DNA of 64,000 nt from Flaccisagitta enflata (GCA_965153355.1 OZ231128.1:43090001-43154000); one strand, 5' to 3'. Positions 32,501 through 45,464 are shown, counted from the stretch's first letter. Numbers and translations are program-made. Notes: generated from the sequence alone by a model not told the origin.

Positions 32501-34600
32501 CTCAAAATGATAATTTAGTTTGTTGCAAATATAACCAACAGAAATATTCAGAAAGAGAAAACTTATTTGAAAATTAAACTGTATATACTGACCATGCAAA
32601 ACTGATTATTTATTATTTTTGATTTTTTATTCAATTAAATTAATGAAAACAAAAAATGCACTGTCTACATCTTCGTGTTCTTCACTCCAGATTGCTATAG
32701 TGTTTAGAATTAAATCAAATAGAAATGGAAACAGTTTGGGAAAGGAGCATCACCATAATCTGTCATCAGAAGGAATTGCACTGTAATCTGTCTTTTAATA
32801 TAAACATACCCGACAAAAAGAACCAAGAAATAGATAAAAATTTAAAAATAATAACTGGCGCCGCTAAGACATTTTGCTAATCTGTTTAGAAATGCCAGAA
32901 CAACAAAGATCAGTCCATGAATCAAGACACACTACATTTCACTCTGATACTTTCAAATAACACTTCACAGTTTGTTAATTTACCCAACGATCACATTTTT
33001 CAGCCCTTGCATCGGTCGATTTTACGCGCCTTCTTTCAGCGCTAATCAGCAAGATAGATCACTGGGTGCCACTTATGATAACCCATTATAGTCTATTTGG
33101 TTTACTAATAAATGTTGATACACACTAACTTGTCAGAAATCCTTCTTATTGACATTTGTGCACGCAGCCCGCTATATTGACATTTGTTTGATCATCTTCC
33201 ATGACTCTGAAATTTGTTTTGAGAATCAATGATTGCACAAAGCAGCACCTATTGTGATTTCACTTACAAAGAAAAATACAGACCCCAACATTTGTCAGTG
33301 GCATATAGGAAGGATCTCCTGAGCTACTGTAAGCAGTACAGTGCCATGATTCAGGTAAACACTGAGAAAAAAGACAACAGTCCTTTCTCTTTTCAACTGA
33401 CATTTTTCCGCACTTACCTTAATAAAGAACACCTCGTTCGTCGATCATGGCGCGGTATCAGCCAACGCTCTGACATCTTTGCTTGTTCGTCTTATGACGA
33501 CTTCCTTCTCTCACTAAAATATCGAGTTTTTACCGTCATTGCGTTGAGACCTCTCCAACGATTCTGTTATTGTTTTAATTGTTGATCCGAGCCTATTTCC
33601 GACTTCTTGCGGTAGACTTGGAAGTGAAATCACAAACTGAGACAGAAAGATAAAGGCGATGTTAGCGTCATGCACTTGAATGGTAAACGCGTTAAGACAT
33701 TAAAATATGAACCATACGACTACTTAGAGTGCAGACATGTACCACAGAGATCATAACCAAAACATATATCTTCGACTTTTTCTTTTAATGTTCACGCGTG
33801 AAGAAGGCAATTCAGCTGCATTAACAAAGAATGAATTACAATTTTAAAAAGTCTTATAGGCTGACCACCCCGACCCGGGAGTATCGGTTGATAAGATCGC
33901 CTGCGCCACCCTGAATGGCAATGCCATAGTGAATAACGTAAAATTCATATTGTCACCTAACACGCCAACACTTATCGCGTGTTGCTGATTACGCACAAAG
34001 ATCAAAGAATACTTAAAACACTTAAAACCCACATAAAAATGACGGACGACGATCGACAGATGGACGCAGAGTCAGTGCAATGCGTGCACGCGACTTAGTA
34101 TTCAGGTGCCGATCAGTCGATCAGAACCAACATAAATGGCGCAAATCGTTAAAAAAGAACGTGGTAAAGTATTGCTGAAACGCTGATTTCGCCTGATTTT
34201 TCTTCATCGCGCTTTTCATGATTTTTCCATAACAACAGTTAATGCTGAATAGCAATAGATTGTGATTATTTCAATGATGCGATTGTGTGACAGGTGGACA
34301 GATAACAGAACATTAACGAGCTAAATTACTACCAATTGTTTGGTACTAACAAACACATTTTTCCTGCTGACTTCCCATCTCCAGACCTTGATTTCCACGG
34401 GAGGGGGAACCCAATGATATACAGGCTCAGTAAAAGACCACCGCCTGATTCAATCAGACTTCAACCACGGGGCGTTTCGTCACGCCAGTACGGTCACTTT
34501 GATCGCCCACTTCGTTTTGCTTTGCTCACTTTGCTCACTTGCTCCGTTCACAGGTCGCCTCACTACTTCAATTTCACGGGACAGTTGAAATTTCTTGAAT
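29522..34600. other. Long AT-rich region with no convincing gene
   Basis: 30030-30790 is a degenerate domain of cctataattacc, ccataatgacc and gatgacctat words. 31724-32098 and 32103-32378 are consecutive minus-strand frames of 124 and 91 codons (MYGDETSIFC and METSAQMYTN starts) that match no family I recognise. 33418-33476 (minus) is an ATG frame running into a good donor (gtaagtg) and could be a first exon, unproven. An R1-like tail (gcgtgcacgcgactta) lies near 34083-34100. Confidence 0.4.
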
Positions 34601-34870
34601 ATGTGCATTAGCTTGTACCTAAATGACTAAAAGCAATAATTTTGGCATTCTACGAGCAGTTCATGCTGTGGGGCTGTCTTGGGCTCCTGTTGAGATCAAT
34701 TTTGCCTCTCAAATCCTACATTAAGCTTTCCGCTCCTTACTTTTGGTTAAACCAAACTTTATGGGAAACCAAAAATTTCAAAGTGCTTCTCTGTTTTGAC
34801 TGCAGATTTGAAATCTGCATAAAAAACTGTTAATTTAAAGTGCTTTCCTTTTTTCATTATTCCAACTAGA
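34600..34870 (+). repeat. Dispersed repeat, direct relative of 37637-38010
   Basis: Shared words in order: gtaccnaaatga, ttctacgag.agttc, tgtggggctgtcttgggct, then gatttgaaatctgcat, aaaaactg and gtgctttncttttttca. The downstream copy carries extra GGCTTAAG units and a 78-bp duplication. Confidence 0.65.
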
Positions 34871-36164
34871 AGGTGCTCAAAATACAGGGTCATCCACCTG
34901 AGTTGTCGGATTCTGTTAAGTTTTTACTCTCTGATGCCAAGAGATATGGATTTGAAATTGATCAAGTCTTTAAGAGTATAGATTGACATTTTTTGTATAA
35001 AAATTTCAGCCATTTTGGTCAAGTAGTTTGTCTTTATCATGGATTTTAACGTAAAGCTTTTATTTCAAGACTGAGCAGATTTTCTAGGAATTGTGCAAGT
35101 TAACACTCCAATTAGTTTTTGATTTTTTTTGGTAATCAATTTAAAACAGGCTTGAATCAGTGATGATATTAAAGTATTTCAATATGTTTGTCAGTTTATC
35201 TTCCATTTGAGATTAATTTTCTCTCTATGTCAACAGAAAAATAATGAATGCAAGCAGAATTCCTGAGCTTTCCTGATGACACCCAAAATGAAATGGTGTT
35301 ACTTTCAAATTTACATAAAAGACAAACTATTTGACTGTAAATGACTGAAATTTACACAAAATGTCAATTCATTATTCATATATACCATACACTTTCTCAA
35401 CGTTAACTGCGATCCCGGATCATGATTTAAGTTCACTTTTCCGTCTGGTTGTCGGTTCACACTTTTCGCCCGCCTTCGCTCATTTCGTTCAGACTACGCC
35501 GCCAGGCGGCGGGCCCTCATATCTTTCAAGATAAACTTGACTATAAATTTGCTGAATCTTGAAAAAGAAGTTAACTGATCATCAGCTTCATGCACTTCAG
35601 CAACCAAAACGGGATTTCAGTAACAGAATTGAGGTTTCCCATAGGTTTAGCCCAGGCCTGGCTCGCCTGTCTGGTCTTGGCCTAAGCCCTTAGCCCTGCC
35701 CAGTCTTACCTTGCCTTAAGCCTTGCCATGAAAGTTCAGACGTCGTCATTCACATTTATAATCTTTTCACCACACTGATGTCAATAGAGCCAACTACTGT
35801 AGAATTCCGATTTTATTGCCATTGTCATTTGTACAGCACGTATTGTGTAACGCATTCAACGTGAACAACGTCTTGGTCCTTACTAAACACACATTACACC
35901 CTGAGCTAATCTGACATTATTATCTCTGATATATCTTTCAACAGACTGGTTTGTCCCAGCAAAGGTAAACACATTTGTATTTGAGTGAAAAGAGTTTAAA
36001 TCTTCAAATGATATTAAAACAGGGATTTAGTATTTGAATTTTCGAACTGTGCTTTTACCCAGATTGTCCCATCCGCATAATCTTCCACTCACTTCTTTTC
36101 CTGTCCCTCTGCCCTTCAACTTCCTTCTCTTCAAGTAGTAAGATCATAAACAAAGTAGTGTATA

Positions 36165-36274
36165 GTAGTAGTAAATATAAAGTAGTAAGTATGTAAAGTA
36201 GTAGTATAGTAGTAGTAGTAGTAGTATGCACAGAACAAATAGCACATTGTAATTAATAGCCACTGCTGATGTTT

Positions 36275-36339
<65 letters not shown>

Positions 36340-36370
36340 TTGTTATTAATGTTTTGTTGTTGATGCTGTT
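36165..36370. repeat. (TAG)n and (TTG)n arrays, left arm
   Basis: Short tagtag runs at 36165-36222 and ttgttg with gctgct interruptions at 36274-36345. They mirror the much longer arrays of the right arm. Confidence 0.85.
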
Positions 36371-36966
36371 GATGTTTTCACATACATTTATCAAGAGTAT
36401 TACGAAAATAAACAGCTCGTCAAACAGTATCTCTTTTCTTTTCCCACTTAAACGTTCACTCCATATCCTCTGCTCTCTACCCCTGTTTTTTCATCATCAG
36501 TCAGCTCAGAATATCCAGCTCCTCTTCATAACATTATTAGGTCTGGAGAGGCTGATTTGGAGGCAGATGAGAGAATATGAGGCCTGAGAGGCCAGACTTG
36601 AGGCCTGAGGGCTTGATGAGGGGGTGATTTGAACAAACAAATGGACGAATAAATGAACAAAAGTCTCTGTGTTCTACAGGACTTTGTCCCTTTGAGCTGC
36701 TGCCCAAAAGCTATACATAAAATAGAAAATATAGACCTAATAACATATGAAGAAGACCCAGATATTTCAGGCCTTGGACTGATGATGGAAATAAAACAGG
36801 GTGGAGAAACAGACAGGATAAGTGGAGGTAAATGTTTAAGTGAAAAGGAAAGGGATACAAATATGTTTTGATTTGTTTCCTCAGGTGACCATTAAATATA
36901 CTTGATAAATGCAGTAATGAAGACTTTTTAAAACATCAACAGCATCAACAACAAAACATTAATAAC

Positions 36967-37225
<259 letters not shown>

Positions 37226-37766
37226 ACACTGCAACGTACATGCTTACTACTTGAAGAGAGAGAGGAAGACAGAGGCAGACGGAGACAGAGCGAAAGAGGA
37301 CAGAAATCTGCAGAATGGGAAAGAGTAAGAGTTATACGAGATAGGACCCAATCTGGGGTAAAGCGCAGGTTCAGAAAATGTTGATTCAAACACTAAATCC
37401 TGTTTAATCGACTGAAGAAGATTTAAAAACTCTTTTCCCACTCAAAAATACAAACTCTGTTTCCTTACCTTTTGCTGGGACAAACCAAGTCTATTTGAAG
37501 AGATCTCTCGAAGGAAAAGGTAAGTAAGCTCATCCGAGATATCTTTCAAGACAAGTAACTATGAGCGTGTTTTAAGTAAGGACCAAAACGCGTTTGTTCC
37601 CATTGAATGCGTTTACACAATGCACATTAGCTTTGTACCGAAATGACAATAAACAATAAAATCGGAATTCTACGAGTAGTTCTTGTTGTGGGGCTGTCTT
37701 GGGCTTCTATTGACATCAATTTTGGTCTGAAAAATTCTCATCTTGGTGGCGGCGTCTTACCTTGAA

Positions 37767-37829
37767 CTTAAGGCTTAAGGCTTAAGGCTTAAGGCTTAAG
37801 GCTTAAGGCTTAAGGCTTAAGGCTTAAGC
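37767..37829. repeat. 8-bp palindromic tandem repeat (GGCTTAAG)n
   Basis: Seven to eight units of ggcttaag within the right arm of the inverted repeat. Each CTTAAG is itself self-complementary. Confidence 0.9.
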
Positions 37830-37841
37830 CTATAGGAAACC

Positions 37842-37997
37842 TAAAATTTCCTGTTACTGAAATCCCATTTTTGATTGCTTTTTTGAAATCTGCATGAAAA
37901 ACTGATGATTGATAGTGCTTAAAATTTCCTGTTACTGAAATCCCATTTTTGATTGCTTTTTTGAAATCTGCATGAAAAACTGATGATTGATAGTGCT
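37842..37997. repeat. 78-bp tandem duplication
   Basis: Two adjacent, apparently identical copies of a unit containing aaaatttcctgttactgaaa, gattgcttttttgaaatctg and gattgatagtgctt. Confidence 0.9.
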
Positions 37998-38039
37998 TTT
38001 CTTTTTTCAAAATTCCTTCGGGCTTATAGTCAAAATTTA

Positions 38040-38270
38040 TCTTGAAGATATGAAGCAAGGCCGCATACATGGCAGCATTAGTTTCAGACGGGTGGGCAGG
38101 AGCAGAAACCTTGGAAAGTGACAACCGACCACCGCCCAACTGACAGGACAGACTGAAAAGTGGCTTACTACACCCCGCTATGTCGGTCTGTTGGTCGGTC
38201 AGTCGAATGGTCGTTTGGTCCAGTACCCGTTTTTGAGCTTTTTGAGCATACGGCTCCTGCCGAGATGATC
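38040..38270 (-). repeat. R1 family copy
   Basis: Contains gccgcatacatggcag, cgggtgggcaggagcag and a tgtcggtctgttggtcggtc run, in a rearranged order. Confidence 0.55.
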
Positions 38271-38579
38271 TAGTGACTAGCATAACAAGAGTTCATGAAA
38301 AGTCATAGGAAAGTTCTCTATAAGAGGGATATGACTCAAAATCATGTACAAAGATAAACCACAACAAAAATTTGGTCATGGGACCTCTGGAAATTACCGC
38401 CGCCACCCCCCCTCATTTCCCATTGAGAATGTATAGGAAGGATTTTTGGCTGTGTTTTTTCATTGGAAAGGGGGTGGGTGGGGGCGCCAATTTATAGGGG
38501 TTCCAGGTATAAATTTTTTTGATAGAACATCTGTAAACATGATTTTGGGCCATATACCTCTGATAGAGAACTTTTCTAT

Positions 38580-38665
38580 GACATCGCATTTTCTGTTGTT
38601 AGGCTACTAGTGACCTTCTCCAGCACTGCTCCTGCCCATGGGTAGCCGTGTATCCGGCCTGGTTA
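38580..38665 (+). repeat. R1 family fragment
   Basis: ctagtgaccttctccagcac, tgctcctgccca and gtagccgtgtatccggcct match 46107-46175. It ends about 135 bases before the NACHT gene start. Confidence 0.6.
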
Positions 38666-38801
38666 AGTTGCATGGTATCTCTCTTTTCTTTTGCATGTCA
38701 CCTTTCACTGTACTTTTGAAATTCAATTTCACACCGGCCAGAATTATGCAACTTTTGAACATAATGAATTTTTCTCAAGACAGAATTAACTTGCTCTGGA
38801 A

Positions 38802-41627
38802 ATGGCAACCGCCCCACCAACACCTGGAACCACAGCTGGACTCCATCACTCTGCGGCATTACTGGACCCCAACATCTTTGACGAGGGACAACAACTTCTG
38901 ATGAGATGGAACATTGCCATTAGTCTCTCATCATTGATAGGCCAGGATTATGTTATCATGCTGTTGGAGAAGGTCTTCAGTGAGCCGTGGGTTGATGGCA
39001 ACTTATGGATTCAGTGGTACAAAACTAATGAGTCCTACATGAAAAAATACCATTTTTTCAGAAAGCAACAAAAAATGGAACATGAAGGTCATGAGATCCT
39101 CACATTCTCCGGATTGGACATAACCTGCATTGCATATGTTCTGGAGAAGTTGGCTGAAGACTCGGAGAAAGAGCTATTCAAACCTTTGAAAGAGCTGAGA
39201 AATGCCAATGCTCATGGAACCGAGATGGAAATATCCCTCCAAGAGTATGAAGATGGCTTTGCTCAACTGTTTCAAATTACACAAGATTTGTTTGCATCAA
39301 AGATCAAAGTCACAGATAAATGGGTCAACAAGTTACTGAAGGTCAAAAACAGTCCAATCCAGGACCCGGCCATTGGTGAAATGTTTGAAAAGCTGAAGCA
39401 CATACAACATGATATGTATGCCTCACTGAATCAAAAGTTGGAAGCAAGATGCCATGAAAACTGGACTCAGTGTGACCACTCCTCAAACAAGTATGCAAGA
39501 AATAGGGAAATCATTTGCCAACCACTTTAAAGATCACGTGAAAAGAAATCTATCATGCATTCCAATACCAGCCTCATCCTTTTTCATGGATCTGGAAGAA
39601 ACAGTGCTCAACCAGTCCATGCAAAGAGTGCTATCTGAGGCGAAAAGCGTGGAATATGATTGAGACAGGCAAGCTGCAAGTCCATATGTTTCGAAAGATG
39701 AGGAAATCTTTCCCCCTTTATTGCAAACTGAGAAAATTGCCGATGCACAATTCCAAAGGTTTACAAGAAAGAAGATTCTCCTGCAAAACAACCAGATGAA
39801 GAGTTCACTGAATTGTGGGACCCAATCATGGATTGTTTAAATGCTGACTACCATTCTGATACTTCAGATTCTTCATCAACATCCAGTTTGGACTATATCC
39901 AAATCTTATTCAATGAGATGTGCGATGCCATTGAAAGTGAGATTCAAAGAGGTAATCTCAAAATCCTGATCACAGCTGCTGGAGGGAGGGGCAAAACCAC
40001 CGCTGCAAAGAAGCTCATGTACCGATGGGGCCAAGGCAAGTGCCTCCATCATTTCTATGCAGTTGTGCGTTTGGATGTTAAGCTTCTTGACATGCAGAAA
40101 GACCTCTTAGAAAATCTGTTGATGCAGTATCCTTTTTTGGAATCCGTTTATTCAAAAGAAGAGCATGAGAAGATCAAAGAAATGTTTAGAACATGTCAAG
40201 ATAGGGTCTTGTGGATGTTGGATGGACTAGATGAGTCTCCATCTCATCACTTAACCCAACGGTTCCTGGAGAAAAATGAACAACTCTTCCCCAGAAGCGT
40301 CTTCTTGATCTTGACCCGTAATGAAGGGAAAAAAATCTTGGATCAGATCAACACAACCAGAGCTGAATTTGCTATGAACAACCTCAATTCATAGCAGTGT
40401 GAATTGTTCATGGAGAAATTCCACTTCAGTGGCAAAAATGCTTCCAGCAAACAATTGTCACTCCTGCAGGTTTGGCAGGACAATGACATCATCAAATCTG
40501 TGTTCCCAATACCCATCAATGCCGCGATGATTTGCCGCTTGTTTGATGAGGACAACTTCCAAGGCACCTTCAAAGATGAATTGGAAATCTTTGAAGCAAT
40601 ACTCGCCATGAATGTCAAGGCGGCACTGCTCAAATCCAAAGAGATGGAAATAGACACTTGTTTCTCTCCAGAAAAACAGCGCTCACTTTGCAAGGAGAAA
40701 GAAAAAATCCTGGAAATGGATCCTTTGAAATTGCTTCAAGAAAAGAAGGAGCTTCTTGTTAAACTGGGCCATGCCATCTTCATCTGCAATGGCAACTCCC
40801 TCATTGGATTCCAAAATCTGGAGGAAAAAAGCTTGAAATACGCACTGGAAAAGCTTGGCTTATCTGAGAAAGAGATTGAGTTTCTTCTCCGTTTGGATTT
40901 CTTTGAACGGAAGCTTGTTGGATCAGCTTGGATGTTCCAATTTTACCACCGCAATTTCAGAGAACTGATTGTCTCTCTGTACCCCAGTCACACTACTTCA
41001 CCAATGGAGAACCAAACGGAGGAAGGTCGTCTCAAAGATGCTCATCTCTCAGTATTGCGTTGTTCTTTGGCACTGATCCAAAGGCATGAAGACAAAGCGT
41101 CCTCTCAGCAAAAGATTGTCAACATCATTCAACAGATTTTGTGCAGTTGCATCTCTGCAGATGAATGGAGGCTGATGCAAGTAATAGGCGAGGCAATTCA
41201 ATCTTCAGTGATGCTTTCAGACAAGAAATCACTCCTCAGCAATGTCCTTCAACGTTTTATGCAATTAGTTGATCAAAGAGGTTTTTTCATTGATGAAAAG
41301 ATGGAGCAGTTATCTTCCTCAAACGTCATCAGTGCAATTTATCTCCATCTCAGAGGGTACTGTGAAAACTGTCACTTTCCCACAGATCTCAAGCAGAAAG
41401 TGAAAAGGTTTTTTGAGCAGGAATTACTGACAAATTCTGCCATGAATTGGCCAGAAGTCAAGCCGTTTTTGATTTACCCGATTTTTGCAAAAGAGAAAGA
41501 TCTTGTTGCGTTTTGTTTGCCTGGGACTGGATCATTTATCTCAAAGTTACCACACAAGAGAAAACATGTCAACCAAAGTTCGGTAGTTATTCACTACCGT
41601 AAGCCTCAAGGTAAATAAGCTCTCTCT

Positions 41628-41706
<79 letters not shown>

Positions 41707-42764
41707 CCCTCGATTTATCAAGAATCAATGTACTTAAGATTCTTTATCATCCCTTTCTTACCCTCCCAGGTCTGATCCGGTCTCCTCTTCCTCCTCCTCA
41801 ACTCATCCCCTCCCCAGTCGCCTTCAAAGACAAATGGGATTCAACGAAGGGATTTCCAGGTGGCGAAGGTTTTGTTGCACAACACATCAAAAATCAGATT
41901 TTTGTATGGGGAGGTGCGCAAAGGCAACCAAATGGAAGATAGTCTTTGCTTCCTAGAAATGTCATTCACGTTTACAATATCAAAACAAAAATATGGATTT
42001 CAATTCCAGCTCAAGGACAGATACCTTTATGCTTGAATGACAATGCGAGCATCGTAGTAAATGATATCATTTACATTTCCGGTGGACGGAAAACTTATCA
42101 TCCCTCTGAGTCAACCAATGATCTTTTCACTCTCAGTTCCATAGGCGTATTTAAAAAGGTTGAAATTGAAGGTGCGTTACCCTCACCAAGAGACTGCCAT
42201 GCTGCGTGGATGTACAAAAAAGACATCTACTTAGGATTTGGCACCAAAGTTAAGGATGAAAGGACAGAATTCATTTCCGGTGGATATTCAGTCAGAGGTA
42301 CAGACAACCTTGTCTATACCAACCAAATTGTCAAATTGGATTCAAAAGTGAATAAGTATTCAAACTTCCCCACGACTGGATCACGACCAAAACCACATAC
42401 TTATGTCAGCGTTGCAAGGCTTCATTCCAAAGTCTTCATTCATGGTGGTTACAACAGATCCCGTTTGAGTGACTTCCATGTTCTAGACATGCAAACGAGT
42501 CAGTGGTCAAAGCTGCAAGACTTTGGTCTCAAACGTCGCGCATCAGGACAGTCATTGACGGCTCTTCCACCTTATCAAATTTTGCTGTTAGGAGGCGGAG
42601 AAGAAGACAGTCACATAACCGACGAGGTGATGATTTTCAACGCTAGAGATTCCACATGGGTTGAAGAACAAAGTCTTCCCGAGGAGTTTTGTGGGAAAGG
42701 CCCAAAAAGGGCTGAATTTCTGAATAACAATGATCTGATTGATAAAAATGCAGATTTTTGCTAA
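38802..42764 (+). pseudogene. HEPN-NACHT-Kelch STAND (NLR-like) gene, disrupted as assembled
   Basis: Starts at ATG 38802 (MATAPPTPGTTAGLHH). Part 1 (38802 to about 39450) resembles the DZIP3-type HEPN fold: GLDITCIAYVLEKL then LKELRNANAHGTE with the RNxxxH motif. A linker follows after a frame change near 39450-39500. NACHT: Walker A AAGGRGKTTAAKKL (about 39975) and Walker B VLWMLDGLDE (about 40208), then the helical/winged-helix region ending WMFQFYHRNFREL (about 40930). Exon 1 ends at 41610 (donor gtaaat); an intron with a (TC)n tract follows; exon 2 (41770-42764) encodes about five Kelch repeats (NQIFVWGG, DIIYISGG, KVFIHGGYNRSRLSDF, ILLLGGG). Breaks: a second frame change near 39770; in-frame stops TGA at about 39661 and TAGs at 40392 and 41940. 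Known: NACHT proteins oligomerise on ligand sensing; HEPN domains are often RNases. A short intron could explain one break but not all. Kelch as sensor is inference. Confidence 0.82.
41625..41703. repeat. (TC)n microsatellite in the NACHT-Kelch intron
   Basis: Nearly uninterrupted tctctc of about 75 bases inside intron 41611-41769, which separates the NACHT and Kelch modules. Confidence 0.95.
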
Positions 42765-43164
42765 TATAGACCATTCTGGCCTGTTTTTGGCCTGTTATGA
42801 CCCCGGTATCAGTGTCTAAAGCTCTTTGTGAGTATATATGTCCTAGTTTTGCCTAAGATTAGTGAGGTTGGCTAAAAATTGCTCAATAGCTCTCATATTT
42901 TTGATAGAAATGCTGTTTTTGGCTATTTCGACCCATTTTCGGCTTTTTTTTTGCTCTTTAAGATCGCCATAAAGCTGCCAGATTTTCATGGACAATGTAT
43001 TCACTTCAGTTCTTACTAGTTTCTTGTGAAAAACTCAATCAAGTGACAACAGTGCACTCAAAATTGCCAAAAAGCGCATTTTTAACCTAAAAATTGCAAT
43101 AAAATGGATGTTTGAAGGGGAGGCCCAAAAAATATTGAAAAATGGAGATCAAATTCATGTTCAC
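42765..43164. other. Non-coding sequence 3' of the NACHT-Kelch gene
   Basis: Contains repeated words such as agaccattctggcctg and cgacccattttcggc. No exon seen. Confidence 0.4.
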
Positions 43165-43930
43165 ACATCGCACTTCTAGTGGACATTAAGTGCCACAGGA
43201 GCCAGGTGGCACATTTAGTATGAGCCACCATGTGCCACCGCTTTTGATGAGACGAAAACTACAAGGCAACTACCAGTGTGTAGTGTATTTTTCCTATACA
43301 AATGTGCCTTGCAATATCTGTTCATTATGATCAAGAAAAGACTAGTTTCAGGTTTTTATTGTAAAGTGCCACTCAATGTGCCACTCCATGTGCCACCCCG
43401 TTTGTGGCACATGGTGGCGCTTATATTTTTACCACTAATATATACTATTTTTTCATCTTTACAAATCATTTTTCACATTTTTTATCAATTGCATTTCCAA
43501 AAAAGAGTATTTCAATTTGTTTTTTTTTAACAAACATGCTCAGTTGCACATGGCGGCACTTAGTGGCACATGGTGGCACATTGTGGCACATGGTGGCACT
43601 CATGTTTTTACTATATTTTTGACCGACCATTTTAACTTAATGAATTATTTATGACATTCCTTATCTATTGAAGTATAGAAAAAGTCAATTTCAGATTCAA
43701 TTTTTATAAATGTGCCATTTAATGTGCCACTGAATGTGCCACAGAGCTTTGTGGCACATGGCGCCACTTTTGTATTTACTACATTTCTATTCTTTTTCTA
43801 TTTATTTCTAGATTATTTCTAACATTTCTAATCTATTTCATCATATAAAAAGACAATATCAGATCTTTTTTAATGAAATGTGCCATTGAATAAGCCACGG
43901 AGCTCTGTGGCACATGGTGGCACTTTTTTT
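43165..43930. repeat. Diverged satellite of GTGGCACA/TGTGCCAC hairpins
   Basis: Five units spaced about 165-180 bases (cores near 43200, 43385, 43560, 43720 and 43890). Each core has several copies of tgtgccac facing gtggcacatggtggcac, so every unit can fold on itself. Between cores the sequence is AT-rich and poorly conserved. Confidence 0.85.
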
Positions 43931-44560
43931 AATTAAATTCAAACAACAACAAAAACAATGACGAAGATGACAACAACAACAACAACAAACAAAAATGACA
44001 ATGAAGACAACAACGACGACAATGACAACGACATCAACAATAACAACAGTGGCCGATGCAGTGGTTTCAAAAGATAAAAAGCACACTAAAATCCTAATAT
44101 TCTACTTGGCCTTGAATAGCAATGAAAACAATATAAGCTCATTCTATTATCCCCCCTCATTTTTGTCATTTCAATTTTTCAAGGAGTGAAATCATGATGA
44201 ATCGGTTGTAAGTTTTATTTCAATTATGACGTTGCGTCATGCATATTAGGCTTTTAAGCAAAAAAGCTTTAATTTGATGCAAATTAGTTCGCTGAAATTG
44301 AGAAACGATACTATTGTATCCTGGCATGATATTTGTCCTCTTCGCTCTCTCTCACAAATGCTTGATAACAAACAAACGAACGAACAAACGGTCGTTAACG
44401 AAAGTAAAACAAAAACAAATGTCTGATCTTCTCCTCTCGCCGTCTGTCTCCGCGCCTCCATGTCTGTCTCTGTGTGACTGTCTCTGTCTCTCTGTGTTTC
44501 TGTCTCAATATGTCTGTCTCTGTCTTTGTTTTCCGGTGCCTCCTCAGTTTCCCTGTGACT
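43931..44560. other. Low-complexity region without a gene
   Basis: (ACA)-rich and GACAAC-type sequence at 43940-44050, then unique AT-rich DNA and, from 44430, tctgtctctg-rich sequence leading into the CT array. Confidence 0.5.
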
Positions 44561-44563
44561 CTA

Positions 44564-44566
<3 letters not shown>

Positions 44567-44632
<66 letters not shown>
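44567..44632. repeat. (CT)n microsatellite
   Basis: About 33 CT units, followed by ttgctctctcttgctctag. Confidence 0.95.
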
Positions 44633-44634
<2 letters not shown>

Positions 44635-44752
44635 CTCTCTCTTGCTCTAGCTCCAAATTGAAGTTCAGTGAATCTTAATTGTAAAGCAAAGTGACGTGAT
44701 CTTACTTATTCACGAATATCTTTTCCTTATCTCCCTCCCCGTTTGTAGCAAT

Positions 44753-45227
44753 ACTTTTATTTCTTTTTATAAGAACCAAATTTATAAGAATGATAGGCTT
44801 AAAATCCTCAAAAATTTAAAAGCATGCTAAGAACATTGAAAGCTTTCAATTCTTCAAAAATTTAAGAACATTAGGGCTAAAATCTTAAGATTTAAGAACC
44901 TGCTTAAAATATTAGAAAGCTTCATTTTTTCCATTGAAAATAATAAACCAGGATGTAATTATGTAAATTTTTTTGTTTCTACAGTGGTTTTACTCTATTT
45001 TCATTCACTAAGAATTTAAATCCTGCTGCTTTGTTGTTTCATTGACATTTTCCCACATTTTTTCTCAGAAGACAAACTCAAACTTATAAAGAACATTCTT
45101 AATTAAACGAAGCTATGTTTGAATTAAGAACATTTTAAGAATGTTTAAGCCTAGAAACTACTTAAAATTAATAAAAAAAAATTAAAGGCTTGCCCAAAAA
45201 GTGATGTTCTTATAAAAAGAAATAAGT
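44753..45227. mobile_element. MITE with TIR ACTTTTATTTCTTTTTATAA
   Basis: Left end acttttatttctttttataa then gaac; right end gttcttataaaaagaaataagt. The interior repeats taagaacat and ttaagaatg in both orientations, giving further foldback. 475 bp, no ORF. Confidence 0.7.
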
Positions 45228-45319
45228 GTACGCCCTATACAAGTTGACTCCATCTTAACAAATATCAAGAGACTTATTCATTTGCAATTCTATCTGGTAT
45301 TTCTTTTATTGTCAATACA

Positions 45320-45463
45320 CCTTCTTTTCTTAAAAGAACCTAGTTTATAAGAACATCAAGGCTCGCAATCACTCCAAAATTAAGAACATCATAGTTGTTT
45401 TATTAGTAGCTATCTTCATCTCTTTTGAAGGCTTCAGCCAAAAACTGATGTTCTCAAAAAATA
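45320..45463. mobile_element. Short relative of the neighbouring MITE
   Basis: Left cttcttttcttaaaagaacc and tttataagaacatcaaggct; right caaaaactgatgttctcaaa and aaataagg. This reproduces the ends of 44753-45227 around a 60-base core and lies about 90 bases from it. Confidence 0.5.
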
Positions 45464-45464
45464 A

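Noticed and set aside
33418-33476. ATG frame with donor gtaagtg on the minus strand
   Set aside because: Too short and unlinked to any downstream exon to call a gene.
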